Positions 1 to 8,407 of a DNA stretch of 64,000 bases are shown here, piece by piece. Position numbers and translations under genes: made by a program. Source of the DNA: JAODBJ01 sp963782465 (GTDB taxonomy: Bacteria; Actinomycetota; Acidimicrobiia; IMCC26256; PALSA-610). A model generated the notes under the pieces. That model ran no database searches and had not been told where the DNA came from. It worked only from the letters and a program-made list of their open reading frames with translations. Position 1 is the stretch's first letter; each line of letters begins with the position of its first letter. Where the stretch lies: contig CAWAJR010000005.1 of the NCBI GenBank assembly GCA_963782465.1, positions 496,001 through 560,000 of the forward strand, written 5' to 3'.

Positions 1-462
1 GGCCACGGCCCGACCGACGTCGGGCGTGACCGTGCCGGTCTTCGGGTTGGGCATGAGCCCGCGCGGCCCGAGCACGCGACCGAGCTTGCCCACCTGGCCC
101 ATCAGGTCGGGGGTCGCGATCGCGACGTCGAAGTCGAGGAAGCCCTTCTGGATACGGTCGACGAGGTCGTCGGCACCGACGATGTCGGCGCCCGCGGCTT
201 CGGCTTCGCGCGCGGCTTCACCCGCCGCGAACACCGCGACGCGCACGTCCTTGCCGGTGCCCGACGGCAGCGACACCGTGCCGCGCAGCATCTGGTCGGC
301 CTTGCGAGGATCGACCCCGAGACGGAATGCCACCTCGACCGACTCGTCGAACTTGCGATTCGACATGCTCTTCACCAGTTCGAATGCCTCGGCGGGCTGG
401 TGGAGCCGATCCTTGTCGAGACGCTTGCTCGCGTCCTGGTACTTCTTGCCGTGTTGCGGCAT
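1..462 (-). CDS. rplA: 50S ribosomal protein L1, 3'-truncated by window edge
   Basis: Ribosomal protein L1, which binds 23S rRNA at the mobile L1 stalk and in many bacteria represses its own mRNA. The 154 visible codons start MPQHGKKYQDASKRLD and contain the family signature GPRGLMPNPKTGTVTPDV near the edge. L1 is usually about 230-240 residues, so roughly the last third lies outside the window. The ATG at 460-462 is preceded on the minus strand by GGGAGG, a good ribosome binding site. It follows rplK by 71 nt, the standard rplKA order. Identity is certain; only the 3' end is unseen. Confidence 0.97.
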   Translation of the reverse strand, partial: MPQHGKKYQDASKRLDKDRLHQPAEAFELVKSMSNRKFDESVEVAFRLGVDPRKADQMLRGTVSLPSGTGKDVRVAVFAAGEAAREAEAAGADIVGADDLVDRIQKGFLDFDVAIATPDLMGQVGKLGRVLGPRGLMPNPKTGTVTPDVGRAVA

Positions 463-533
463 CTGCTGCCTCCCTCTCTGGTTCGTGCGCTGCGGTGAGG
501 TCCTCCGCAGCGGGTTTCGATCCGCTCGCCGCC

Positions 534-962
534 TCAGCCGGTGACTTCGATCCCCATGGAACGGGCGGTGCCGGCGACTTGGGCCATGGCGCCGTCGATG
601 TCGATGGCGTTCAGGTCGGGCATCTTCGACTCGGCGATCTCGCGCACTTGGGCCTTCGTCACCGATCCGGCAACCTCGCGGCGTGGGTTCGACGCCCCCT
701 TCTCCAAGCCCGCGGCCTTGCGCAGCAGCACCGGTGTCGGCGGGGTTTTGGTGATGAAGGTGAAGCTCCGGTCTTCGAAGATCGTGATCTCGGCCGGGAT
801 CACGGTGCCGCGCTGCGCTTCGGTCGCGGCGTTGTACTGCTTGCAGAAATCCATGATGTTGATGCCGTGCGGGCCGAGCGCGGTACCGACGGGCGGCGCG
901 GGCGTTGCCCCGCCGGCCTGGATCTGGATCTTCACGATCGCCGCGACGCGTTTCTTCGCCAT
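534..962 (-). CDS. rplK: 50S ribosomal protein L11
   Basis: Ribosomal protein L11, part of the GTPase-associated centre on 23S rRNA. The 142-residue length is normal. The N-terminal domain contains IQAGGATPAPPVGTALGPHG (conserved glycine/proline-rich loop) and the C-terminal RNA-binding domain contains KAAGLEKGASNP and the end SMGIEVTG. It lies downstream of nusG and upstream of rplA on the same strand. The 129-nt gap to nusG is filled by a copy of the dispersed intergenic repeat described below, which reaches to within a few bases of the ATG. Confidence 0.98.
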   Translation of the reverse strand: MAKKRVAAIVKIQIQAGGATPAPPVGTALGPHGINIMDFCKQYNAATEAQRGTVIPAEITIFEDRSFTFITKTPPTPVLLRKAAGLEKGASNPRREVAGSVTKAQVREIAESKMPDLNAIDIDGAMAQVAGTARSMGIEVTG

Positions 963-1091
963 TCCGTTTCGCTCACTCTCTCATCTCGCTCGCTCACGGC
1001 GACTCCTCCGTCGCCGCGGGCGTTCGCTTGCTGGCAGGTTCGCTCGCTGCGCTCGCTCACCGCGGCGCGCCAAGCCTCGCCGTGGACCTTC
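963..1091. repeat. Dispersed intergenic repeat, copy a (nusG-rplK gap)
   Basis: Read on the minus strand, the gap contains GTGAGCGAGCGCAGCGAGCG, then GCGACGGAGGAGTCGCCGTG and a run of GAGCGAGCGAGA just before the rplK start. The same word order occurs in the gaps at 20919-20992, 42273-42381 and 44623-44796. No protein is encoded here. The element separates nusG from rplK in what is normally a tight operon. Confidence 0.75.
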
Positions 1092-1874
1092 CTACAGTTT
1101 GGCGACGTCGCCGAATTCGAGTTCGACCGGCGTCTCACGACCGAAGATGTTGACGAGCACCTTGAGCTTCGAACGTTCGGCGTCGATCTCGCTGATGACG
1201 CCGTTGAAGTCGGCGAAGGGGCCGGTGACGACCCGCACCTGTTCTCCGAGTTCGTACTCGAGCCGCGGGCGTGCCTTCTTCTCGGGGCCGGCGGCCTCTT
1301 CCTTGGCGCCGGTGCCGAGGATGTCTTCCACTTCCTTGCGTGACAACGGGGTCGGTTTCGCGCCGCTGCCCACGAACCCGGTGACGCCGGGCGTGTTGCG
1401 CACGACATACCAGGAGTTGTCGTCGAGGTCCATCCGAACGAGGAGGTAGCCGGGGAAGACCTTCTTCTGGACTTCCTGCTTCCGCCCGCCCTTGAACTCG
1501 ATCACCGTCTCCATCGGGATCGCGACCTCGAAGATCTGCTCTTCGACACCCATCGACCGCACCCGGCTGGCGAGGTTCTGCTTCACCTTGTTCTCGTACC
1601 CGGCGTAGGTGTGCACCACGTACCAGCGACCGGTCCGGTCGAACGGGCTCGGCTCGCGGGTCGACGTCACGACTTCGACGTCGAGGAGTTCGGCGTCGCC
1701 GAGCTCGGCGGTCACGCCCTCGCCTTCGCCGTCTCCGTCGGTGTCGGTGGCGCCGTCGGTGATCGCACCGTCGCTGATCACGTCGGGTGCGTCCGCGTCG
1801 GCGCGGTCTGGATGTTCGGGTTCATCGGGCATGGCGGGTTCGTCAGTCATGAGGGGTGGTTCGGCTGCGGTCAT
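1092..1874 (-). CDS. nusG: Transcription termination/antitermination protein NusG
   Basis: NusG/Spt5 family elongation factor that binds RNA polymerase and couples to ribosomes or Rho. From the ATG at 1872-1874 the product is 260 residues. An acidic, Asp/Glu/Gly-rich leader of about 80 residues, typical of actinobacterial NusG, precedes the NGN domain (RWYVVHTYAGYENKVKQNL). The C-terminal KOW domain contains GEQVRVVTGPFADFNGVI. The ATG was chosen because it lies 4 nt after the secE stop (1879-1881); an upstream in-frame ATG at 1901 would overlap secE, and one near 1850 is also possible. Identity is certain, the exact start less so. Confidence 0.95.
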   Translation of the reverse strand: MTAAEPPLMTDEPAMPDEPEHPDRADADAPDVISDGAITDGATDTDGDGEGEGVTAELGDAELLDVEVVTSTREPSPFDRTGRWYVVHTYAGYENKVKQNLASRVRSMGVEEQIFEVAIPMETVIEFKGGRKQEVQKKVFPGYLLVRMDLDDNSWYVVRNTPGVTGFVGSGAKPTPLSRKEVEDILGTGAKEEAAGPEKKARPRLEYELGEQVRVVTGPFADFNGVISEIDAERSKLKVLVNIFGRETPVELEFGDVAKL

Positions 1875-1878
1875 GGGA

Positions 1879-2190
1879 TCAACCGAACAGGAAGACGACA
1901 AAGTGCGACGAGGCCCAGTCGAAGCCGAAGATCAGCGCGGTCATCACCGTGACCGCGATGAGGACGACGAGGCTCGATTGGATGGTCTCTTCCCGGGTGG
2001 GCCAGGCGACCTTCTTCAGTTCGCTGCGCACCTCGGCGAAGTACTGGGACGGGGTCGTGCGTTCGCGCGCCGGCGCCGCCGACGGGCGCTTGTTGGTGGC
2101 GCCGCCGTTCGCGCTCCGGCCGGCCGTGGCCGGGGTGCGCGGCGAATCGCCCCCCTGGCGCGCCATCTGTCGTTTCGTCTGTCGGTTCAA
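1879..2190 (-). CDS. secE: Preprotein translocase subunit SecE
   Basis: Small membrane subunit that clamps SecY in the Sec translocon. The conserved part is SQYFAEVRSELKKVAWPTRE followed by one membrane helix (about 22 residues) and a short tail ending VVFLFG. The start is uncertain. A TTG at 2188-2190 has GAGG seven bases upstream and gives 103 residues. An ATG at 2164-2166 gives 95 residues but has no visible ribosome binding site. An ATG at 2250 would run into tRNA-Trp and is rejected. The N-terminal Arg/Ala-rich region is poorly conserved in the family. Order tRNA-Trp, secE, nusG is the common one. Confidence 0.93.
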   Translation of the reverse strand: MNRQTKRQMARQGGDSPRTPATAGRSANGGATNKRPSAAPARERTTPSQYFAEVRSELKKVAWPTREETIQSSLVVLIAVTVMTALIFGFDWASSHFVVFLFG

Positions 2191-2223
2191 GGCTTCGCCT
2201 CGTGCGATGGTGCAGGCAGGGAG

Positions 2224-2296
2224 CAGGGCAGGAGGGACTCGAACCCCCAACCGCCGGTTTTGGAGACCGGAGCTCTACCAGTTGAGCTACTGCCCT
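2224..2296 (-). tRNA. tRNA-Trp (CCA anticodon)
   Basis: 73-nt cloverleaf on the minus strand. The acceptor stem pairs AGGGCAG with CTGCCCT and the discriminator is G. D arm is AGCTCAACTGGTAGAGCT, anticodon loop CTCCAAA and T arm GTTCGAGTC. Anticodon CCA reads UGG. No CCA tail is encoded. It lies just upstream of secE, as in many bacteria. Confidence 0.97.
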
Positions 2297-2355
2297 CCGG
2301 GCCGGGGGCCGTCGATCGAGGATAGCAGCGACTCCCCGCCGGGGGACCAGCGGCC

Positions 2356-2731
2356 TCAGCTGGCGAGTTTCAGCCCCGGACCGCCCCGGCGACGCGAGCC
2401 GCGCGATGAGCAGTGCCGCCGTCGCGGCGGTCGCGACGGCGGTACCACCGATCGCGCCGGCGTAGGCCAACCGCCGCCCGGAAAGGACCGATCGCGCCGC
2501 GCGACGCTCGGCGGCGTCCTCGATCGCGGCGAGCGTCTCGCCGAGCAGCCCGGGCGTCGGTTCGATCAAGCGCGTCCGCAGCAGGTGCAACGTGCGCAGG
2601 AGGCGCCGGTAGCGGGCCAGTTCGGCCTGGCAGCGCAGGCAGGATTCGACGTGGTGCTCGACCGCGAGGTTGGGCGGCACCGAGGCGTCGACGAACATCG
2701 GCAGGAGGGCTGCCACCTCGTCACACCGCAT
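2356..2731 (-). CDS. Zinc-finger (zf-HC2) anti-sigma factor, probably frameshifted near its 3' end
   Basis: Membrane-anchored anti-sigma factor of the ZAS type. It starts MRCDEVAALLPMFVD and has the zinc motif H27-x3-C31-x2-C34 plus Cys3, then one membrane helix (about residues 89-113, LAYAGAIGGTAVATAATAALL). Its ATG overlaps the stop of the sigma gene (ATGCGGTGTGA), so the two are translationally coupled. In the starting frame there is no stop before tRNA-Trp; translation would run through the tRNA and secE. A shift in the CCGGGGCGG run gives a short natural-looking end, GPGLKLAS, with TGA at 2356-2358. That end is used here. The product probably inactivates the neighbouring sigma factor. 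Confidence 0.72.
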
Positions 2732-3281
2732 GGGCCTCGGCTCCTTCTTCGTACAGTGCGTCGCGCAGACGCCGCCTTGCGCGGTGCAGGCGAACCTTCG
2801 CCGCCGGCACCGAGATGCCGAGTTCGTCGGCGATCGCTTCGTGCGGAAGGTCGTAGATGTCCTTCAGGACGACCACCTGCCGCAGTTTCGACGGGAGTTC
2901 GTCGATGGCGGCGGCGACGCGATCGAGGGTGTCGCCGGTTTCCAATGCGGCGACCGGCTGGTGCTCGTGGCGGGTGTCGGCCGGTTCCGCGACGTCGTCG
3001 AGTGCTTCGGTCCGGTGCCGTTGCCGCTTGCGCATGTGGGTGGCCGACGCGTTCGCGGTGATGCGGTACATCCAGGTCGAGAACTGCGCCTCTCCCCTGA
3101 ACTTCCCGATCGCACGCCAGGCCCGTAGGTAGGCGTCCTGCACCACGTCTCGTGCGTCCTCCTCGTTCCCCGTGAGGCGGCATGCCAGCGTGAAGGTATC
3201 GACGAAGGTCTGACGGACGAGTTCGTCGAACGCTCCCCGGTCGCCCCGCTGGGCGGCCTCGATCAGTTCCGCCTGGTCCAC
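2721..3281 (-). CDS. ECF-family RNA polymerase sigma factor
   Basis: Extracytoplasmic-function sigma factor of 186 residues. Region 2 includes ARDVVQDAYLRAWRAIGKF and FSTWMYRITANASATHMR; region 4 includes AIDELPSKLRQVVVLKDIY and a helix-turn-helix HEAIADELGISVPAAKVRLH. The GTG start has GGGAG six bases upstream. It overlaps the downstream zf-HC2 anti-sigma gene by 11 nt, the usual arrangement for a sensor pair. The pair sits between rpmG and tRNA-Trp, splitting a translation-gene block. The regulon and the signal cannot be read from the sequence. Confidence 0.93.
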   Translation of the reverse strand: MDQAELIEAAQRGDRGAFDELVRQTFVDTFTLACRLTGNEEDARDVVQDAYLRAWRAIGKFRGEAQFSTWMYRITANASATHMRKRQRHRTEALDDVAEPADTRHEHQPVAALETGDTLDRVAAAIDELPSKLRQVVVLKDIYDLPHEAIADELGISVPAAKVRLHRARRRLRDALYEEGAEAHAV

Positions 3282-3343
3282 GGGCTCTCCCGTTCGGCTG
3301 GGCGACGATTGGACGCTGCGTACGACCTCAGCGTTACACGCGC

Positions 3344-3370
3344 GGCACCCCCGGACGCGCCGGGGGTGCC
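3344..3370 (-). terminator. Strong stem-loop downstream of rpmG
   Basis: Perfect 11-bp inverted repeat, GGCACCCCCGG and CCGGGGGTGCC, with a 5-nt loop, 33 nt after the rpmG stop. There is no T-tract after it on the minus strand, so it may be a weak intrinsic terminator or an mRNA 3'-end barrier. It lies between the tuf-rpmG unit and the sigma factor gene. Confidence 0.6.
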
Positions 3371-3402
3371 GGGAAACCGAGGATGGGCGCGGAACGACCG
3401 CC

Positions 3403-3564
3403 TCAGCGGGTCTCCTTGTGGAGCGTGTGCTTGTTGTCCCAGCGGCAGAACTTCTTCATCTCGATCCGCTCACGGTCGTTGATCTTGCTCTTGACCGTGA
3501 TGTAGTTCCGGCGCTTGCACACCTCGCACGCAAGGGTGACCTTGACGCGCTTGTCGCTCGCCAT
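3403..3564 (-). CDS. rpmG: 50S ribosomal protein L33
   Basis: 53-residue L33, starting MASDKRVKVTLACEVCKRRN. A first Cys pair (C13-x2-C16) is present, but the second pair is reduced to one Cys (C40, FCRWDNKHT), so a full four-Cys zinc site is absent. The ATG at 3562-3564 was chosen over an upstream in-frame start that would extend into the tuf stop region. It lies 37 nt after tuf and is probably cotranscribed with it. Confidence 0.95.
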   Translation of the reverse strand: MASDKRVKVTLACEVCKRRNYITVKSKINDRERIEMKKFCRWDNKHTLHKETR

Positions 3565-3601
3565 CGCTTCTCGCTCTCTCTTCTCGGCTTGCTGTCGTTC
3601 G

Positions 3602-4789
<1,188 letters not shown>

Positions 4790-4843
4790 GTTGCAACTCC
4801 GCGGAGAGGCTGGACGAGGAACAGTAGGTGGGCGGGGACTGGG

Positions 4844-4917
4844 TAGCGGAGGCGGGATTCGAACCCGCGACACCACGATTATGAGCCGTGTGCTCTAACC
4901 ATCTGAGCTACTCCGCC
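4844..4917 (-). tRNA. tRNA-Met (CAT anticodon), elongator type
   Basis: 74-nt cloverleaf. Acceptor GGCGGAG pairs with CTCCGCT through a G1-U72 wobble; the discriminator is A. Anticodon loop is CTCATAA. There is no C1-A72 mismatch and no run of three G-C pairs in the anticodon stem, so it is not the initiator. An isoleucine tRNA with lysidine-modified CAT is an alternative that sequence alone does not fully exclude, but the body resembles elongator Met. Confidence 0.93.
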
Positions 4918-4951
4918 GAGCCGGGGTGCGCCCGGGAGCGCACTCCGAACG

Positions 4952-5024
4952 AGCCCCCTTACGGACTCGAACCGTAGACCCCTTCCTTACCATGGAAGTG
5001 CTCTGCCGACTGAGCTAAGGGGGC
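4952..5024 (-). tRNA. tRNA-Thr (GGT anticodon)
   Basis: 73-nt cloverleaf. Acceptor GCCCCCT pairs with AGGGGGC; discriminator T. Anticodon stem is CTTCC/GGAAG with loop ATGGTAA, giving GGT, which reads ACC/ACU. It lies 34 nt upstream of tRNA-Met on the same strand. Confidence 0.97.
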
Positions 5025-5097
5025 GAGGCGCCAAAGAATAGCCGGTGGCTCGGAGCCCCTGCGGTGCTCAGGCGCCGGCGCTCGCTACGTTGCCGGG

Positions 5098-5583
5098 GTG
5101 CAGATCAGACGGGTCGAGATCGCCGACGCCGAGGCTATCCGCCGCATCTACAACCTCGAGGTGTTGGAGTCGACCGTCACGTTCGATCTCGTCGCCCGCA
5201 CCGCAGATCAGCAACGCCAGTGGATCGACATCCATTCCGGGAGCCACCCGGCGATCGTCGCCGTCGACGGCGGCGCCCTCGTCGGCTTCGCCTCCGTGTC
5301 GCCGTACCGCTCGCGGCCCGCGTACGCCACGACGGTGGAAGACAGCGTCTACGTCCGCCGCGACCGCCAGGGCACCGGCGTCGGGAAAACGCTCCTCGGC
5401 GAGCTGGTCGACATGACGCGCGACCACGGCTTCCACTCGATCATCGCGCGGATCGTGGGTGGCCACGCCGCGTCCATCGCGCTTCACACCAAGTGCGGGT
5501 TCGAGCCCATCGGGGTGGAACGGGAGATCGGCCGGAAGTTCGGGCGCTGGCTCGACGTCGTGCTCATGCAATGCATGCTGTGA
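5098..5583 (+). CDS. GNAT-family N-acetyltransferase, phosphinothricin-acetyltransferase-like
   Basis: 161-residue GCN5-related acetyltransferase. The N-terminus matches the Pat/YncA group: IRRIYNLEVLESTVTFD and HPAIVAVDGGALVGFASVSPY. The acetyl-CoA binding motif A is VRRDRQGTGVGKTLL, followed by GGHAASIALHTKCGFEPIGV. Start is GTG at 5098. The gene lies on the plus strand between tRNA-Tyr and tRNA-Thr, both on the minus strand. Family members acetylate small amines, methionine derivatives or phosphinothricin; the substrate here cannot be told from sequence. Confidence 0.88.
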   Translation: MQIRRVEIADAEAIRRIYNLEVLESTVTFDLVARTADQQRQWIDIHSGSHPAIVAVDGGALVGFASVSPYRSRPAYATTVEDSVYVRRDRQGTGVGKTLLGELVDMTRDHGFHSIIARIVGGHAASIALHTKCGFEPIGVEREIGRKFGRWLDVVLMQCML

Positions 5584-5645
5584 GGTCGCGTGCACCGCGG
5601 GGTGCAGGGGCGCGGCGCGGGCGAAGACTGGAAGGAGAACGGGGG

Positions 5646-5728
5646 TGGGCCGGGTTGGATTCGAACCAACGTAGCGGTAACGCAACGGGTTTACAGCCCG
5701 TCCCCTTTGGCCACTCGGGTACCGACCC
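5646..5728 (-). tRNA. tRNA-Tyr (GTA anticodon)
   Basis: 83-nt class II tRNA with a long variable arm. Acceptor GGGTCGG pairs with CCGGCCC (one wobble); discriminator A. Anticodon loop is CTGTAAA, anticodon GTA. T arm GGTTCGAATCC. No encoded CCA. A -10-like TAGATT lies at 5735-5740 on the minus strand, a few bases upstream of the tRNA 5' end. Confidence 0.95.
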
Positions 5729-5741
5729 GGGCGTAATCTAG

Positions 5742-5837
5742 CAGCGTGATGAATGATGGATTCGACGGCGCCGCCGGCGTTGGCCGACCTCGTTCCGGCA
5801 AGCGGCGGCGCCTTGTACGGGATAATTCATCACGCTG
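5742..5837. repeat. Nested inverted-repeat element between tRNA-Tyr and yajQ
   Basis: Outer arms are a perfect 13-bp inverted repeat, CAGCGTGATGAAT (5742-5754) and ATTCATCACGCTG (5825-5837). Inside it a second perfect 10-bp pair, GGCGCCGCCG (5767-5776) and CGGCGGCGCC (5803-5812), encloses a 26-nt loop. The two stems are separated by 12-nt unpaired segments on each side. It begins 13 nt upstream of tRNA-Tyr and ends 44 nt before yajQ. It could be a short non-autonomous element, an operator pair or a structured leader; no coding content was seen. Confidence 0.7.
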
Positions 5838-5881
5838 TGAGCAGCCGCTCACGGCGATCTTCCTGGGGGTCAGACGCGCCA

Positions 5882-6370
5882 ATGCCTAGCTTCGACGTCG
5901 TTTCGGAAGTCGACATGCAAGAGGTTCGCAACGCCGTCGACCAGGCGCAGCGCGAGCTGTCCACTCGCTTCGACTTCAAAGGCACCGACAGCGGCGTCGA
6001 ACTCACCCCCGACAACATCGACCTGCGCTCCGCGACCGAAGAACGCATGAAGGCGGTCGCGCAAGTACTCGAAGAGAAACTCGTGCGACGCAAGGTGTCG
6101 TTGAAGCTCCTGAGCTACGGCAAGGTCGAGGAAGCGAGCAAGGGCGCGGTACGCCAGAAGGTGACCCTGAACGTCGGCATCTCCGACGAGAAGGCCCGCG
6201 AGATCGGCAAGTTCCTGAAGGGCCTCAGCCTGAAGGGCGTACAGCACCAGGTGCAGGGCGACCAGCTGCGCGTCACGGGCAAGAAGCGTGACGACCTCCA
6301 GGCCGCAATCGCCGCGATGCGCGAGCACGACTTCGGCATCCCCCTGCAGTTCACGAACTTCCGCGACTGA
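5882..6370 (+). CDS. yajQ: YajQ family nucleotide-binding protein
   Basis: 162-residue UPF0234/DUF520 protein of two tandem alpha-beta domains. It starts MPSFDVVSEVDMQEVRNAVD; STRFDFKGTD and GKFLKGLSLKGVQ are conserved family blocks, and the end is GIPLQFTNFRD. Xanthomonas homologues bind cyclic di-GMP and modulate transcription; E. coli YajQ binds nucleotides. The in-frame ATG at 5753 upstream falls in the inverted repeat and adds non-conserved residues, so 5882 is the start. Function here is inferred from family only. Confidence 0.93.
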   Translation: MPSFDVVSEVDMQEVRNAVDQAQRELSTRFDFKGTDSGVELTPDNIDLRSATEERMKAVAQVLEEKLVRRKVSLKLLSYGKVEEASKGAVRQKVTLNVGISDEKAREIGKFLKGLSLKGVQHQVQGDQLRVTGKKRDDLQAAIAAMREHDFGIPLQFTNFRD

Positions 6371-6595
6371 AACGCCGGGAACACGCAATCGCTGCTGAAG
6401 CGTTGCTTCGGCACGACCGGTCGCGACCTTGAACGATTTCTGCCGCCGCGTCGCGGGCGGTGTCGCGGTTCACGTTTCGTCGTCCCCGGCAACATGACCT
6501 TGATCACCTCAGGCGCGTGCTCCATTCCTTTGCGACGCCCGTTGTTGTCTGCTGTGCGGGTCCCGCTCTCCCAGCCGGAGTGAAAGGACTCACTG

Positions 6596-8353
6596 ATGCA
6601 CCGGCTTTGGAAGTTCGCACCGCCCTGCGCGCTCGTCGCCATGATCGCGATCCCCCTTGGCGCCGCGCCCGCGCAGGCGAGCAGCAGCGTCGCGGTGATC
6701 GTGCGCGACGCGCCCGGGACGACCGCCGGTGTGGCGCAGGCGATCAGCGCCCTCGGCGGCACGGTCACTGCCAACTACTCGGGTCTCGACGAACTGGCGG
6801 CCAACGTGCCGAGCGGCGCCGTTGCATCGCTCGGCAGCGTGCCCGGTGTCGTCGAGGTCACGACCAACGGCACACTGCACCTACTCTCGGACCTCGGAGC
6901 GGGCAAGGTCAACAACAGCACCTACGGGCCCGACCCGGCGGTGCACGGCAAGTCGGCGCTCGACGACCCGGGTTCCCTGTACGGCACCGACCACCTCGTC
7001 AACGCCGACCAGGTGTGGAAGTCGGGCGACACCGGCCAGGGTGTGGACGTGGCGGTCATCGACTCCGGTGTGTCGCCGGTCGCCGGTCTCGACGCACCCG
7101 GCAAGATCGTCTACGGCCCCGACCTCTCCTTCGACTCGCAGGCTTCGAACCTGCAGTACCTCGACGGCTACGGCCACGGCACGCACATGGCCGGCATCAT
7201 CGCCGCGCACGACAACGGCGTCGACCCGCAGACGGCTTCGTCCGACGCGGCGATCGGCATCGCGCCGGATTCCCGAATCGTGAGTGTGAAGGTCGCGGCC
7301 GGCGACGGCAGCGCCGACGTCTCGCAGGTGATCGCGGGCATCAACTGGGTCGTGGAGCACGCGCACGACGGCGGCCTCAACATCCGCGTGATCAACCTGT
7401 CGTTCGGCACGAACAGCACGCAGAGCTACCTGTTCGACCCGATCACCTACGCGACCGAGGTCGCGTGGCGCAACGGCATCGTGGTGGTCGTCGCGGCCGG
7501 CAACAACGGCGTATCGGCCCCGCTCGACGACCCGGCGTACGACCCGTACGTGGTCGCCGTCGGTTCCTCCGACCACCAGGGCACGGTCTCCCGGGGCGAC
7601 GACGGCATCTCCGACTTCTCCAGCCGCGGCACCTGGTCGCGCCGGCCCGACCTCGCTGCCCCCGGCCGTTCGATCGCGAGCCTTCGCGACCCGGGTTCCT
7701 ACATCGACGTGAACTACCCGACGGCGCAGGTCGGCACCCGGTACTTCCGGGGCAGCGGGACCTCGCAGGCAACGGCGGTGACGAGCGGTGCCGTTGCCCT
7801 GCTGCTCCAGTCGCGGCCGTGGCTCACGCCCGACGAGGTGAAGCAGGCGCTCGTGCGCAGCGCCGCGCCGCTGTCGTCCGACGGCATCGCGCTCGACAAG
7901 GGCATCGGGCGGCTCGACGTCGCCGGTGCGAACCGAGCGGTACCCGTGCACGCCCAACAGTTCTTCTGGCCGGCGACGGGGCTCGGTTCGATCGATGCCG
8001 CCCGCGGCACCAACGACCGTCTCGCCGACAACGGCGTCGTGCTGAGCGGCGAGCAAGATGTGCAGGGCCAGCCGTGGCACGCATGGCAGTGGGCCGCCGA
8101 CGCGAGCGCGCTGCGCACCTGGGACGGCGGCTGGTGGAACGGAACCGAATGGACCGGGAGCTCGTGGACCGACGGGTCGTGGAGCACCGGGACCTGGGAC
8201 GGGCGCACGTGGAGCGGCCGGACCTGGAGCGGCCGGACCTGGTCGGGCCACACCTGGTCGGGCCACACCTGGTCCGGCCACACCTGGTCCGGCCACACCT
8301 GGTCCGGCCACACCTGGTCGGGCCGCACGTGGAGTGGCGCGGCGTACAACTGA
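6596..8353 (+). CDS. Secreted S8 (subtilisin-like) serine protease with Trp-periodic C-terminal tail
   Basis: 585 residues. A signal peptide (residues 1-28, cleavage after APAQA) is followed by an inhibitor-like prodomain and the catalytic domain. The triad is Asp156 (VAVIDSGV), His194 (GHGTHMAG) and Ser390 (GSGTSQATA); Asn303 in AAGNNG is the oxyanion residue. After about residue 500 comes a tail in which tryptophan recurs every five residues, W509 to W579 (15 tryptophans), mostly as TWSGR or TWSGH. ATG at 6596 follows AAAGGA. The active site is intact, so an extracellular protease is likely; the tail probably mediates surface or substrate binding (inference). No operon partner is seen. Confidence 0.93.
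   Translation: MHRLWKFAPPCALVAMIAIPLGAAPAQASSSVAVIVRDAPGTTAGVAQAISALGGTVTANYSGLDELAANVPSGAVASLGSVPGVVEVTTNGTLHLLSDLGAGKVNNSTYGPDPAVHGKSALDDPGSLYGTDHLVNADQVWKSGDTGQGVDVAVIDSGVSPVAGLDAPGKIVYGPDLSFDSQASNLQYLDGYGHGTHMAGIIAAHDNGVDPQTASSDAAIGIAPDSRIVSVKVAAGDGSADVSQVIAGINWVVEHAHDGGLNIRVINLSFGTNSTQSYLFDPITYATEVAWRNGIVVVVAAGNNGVSAPLDDPAYDPYVVAVGSSDHQGTVSRGDDGISDFSSRGTWSRRPDLAAPGRSIASLRDPGSYIDVNYPTAQVGTRYFRGSGTSQATAVTSGAVALLLQSRPWLTPDEVKQALVRSAAPLSSDGIALDKGIGRLDVAGANRAVPVHAQQFFWPATGLGSIDAARGTNDRLADNGVVLSGEQDVQGQPWHAWQWAADASALRTWDGGWWNGTEWTGSSWTDGSWSTGTWDGRTWSGRTWSGRTWSGHTWSGHTWSGHTWSGHTWSGHTWSGRTWSGAAYN
8120..8338 (+). repeat. 15-bp tandem repeat encoding W-x-G-x-x pentapeptides
   Basis: Coding repeat in the protease tail. 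The unit is about 15 bp, e.g. ACCTGGTCCGGCCAC (T-W-S-G-H). The five central copies differ only at one or two third positions (TCC/TCG), while flanking copies (TWDGR, SWTDG, EWTGS) are diverged, consistent with expansion from the centre by slippage. Confidence 0.9.
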
Positions 8354-8407
8354 TCGGCCCGCGGACGCTCGATCCGACCCGGTCGGTTCGGCGCTTCTCG
8401 CGTGAGG

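Noticed and set aside
4844..4917. Initiator tRNA-fMet
   Set aside because: No C1-A72 mismatch and no three consecutive G-C pairs in the anticodon stem; it is an elongator-type body.
5753..5881. Upstream in-frame extension of yajQ
   Set aside because: It lies inside the inverted-repeat element and YajQ similarity begins exactly at 5882.
6371..6595. Riboswitch or terminator upstream of the S8 protease
   Set aside because: Only a weak 8-bp hairpin (6394-6412) without a T-tract; no known riboswitch motif could be recognised.
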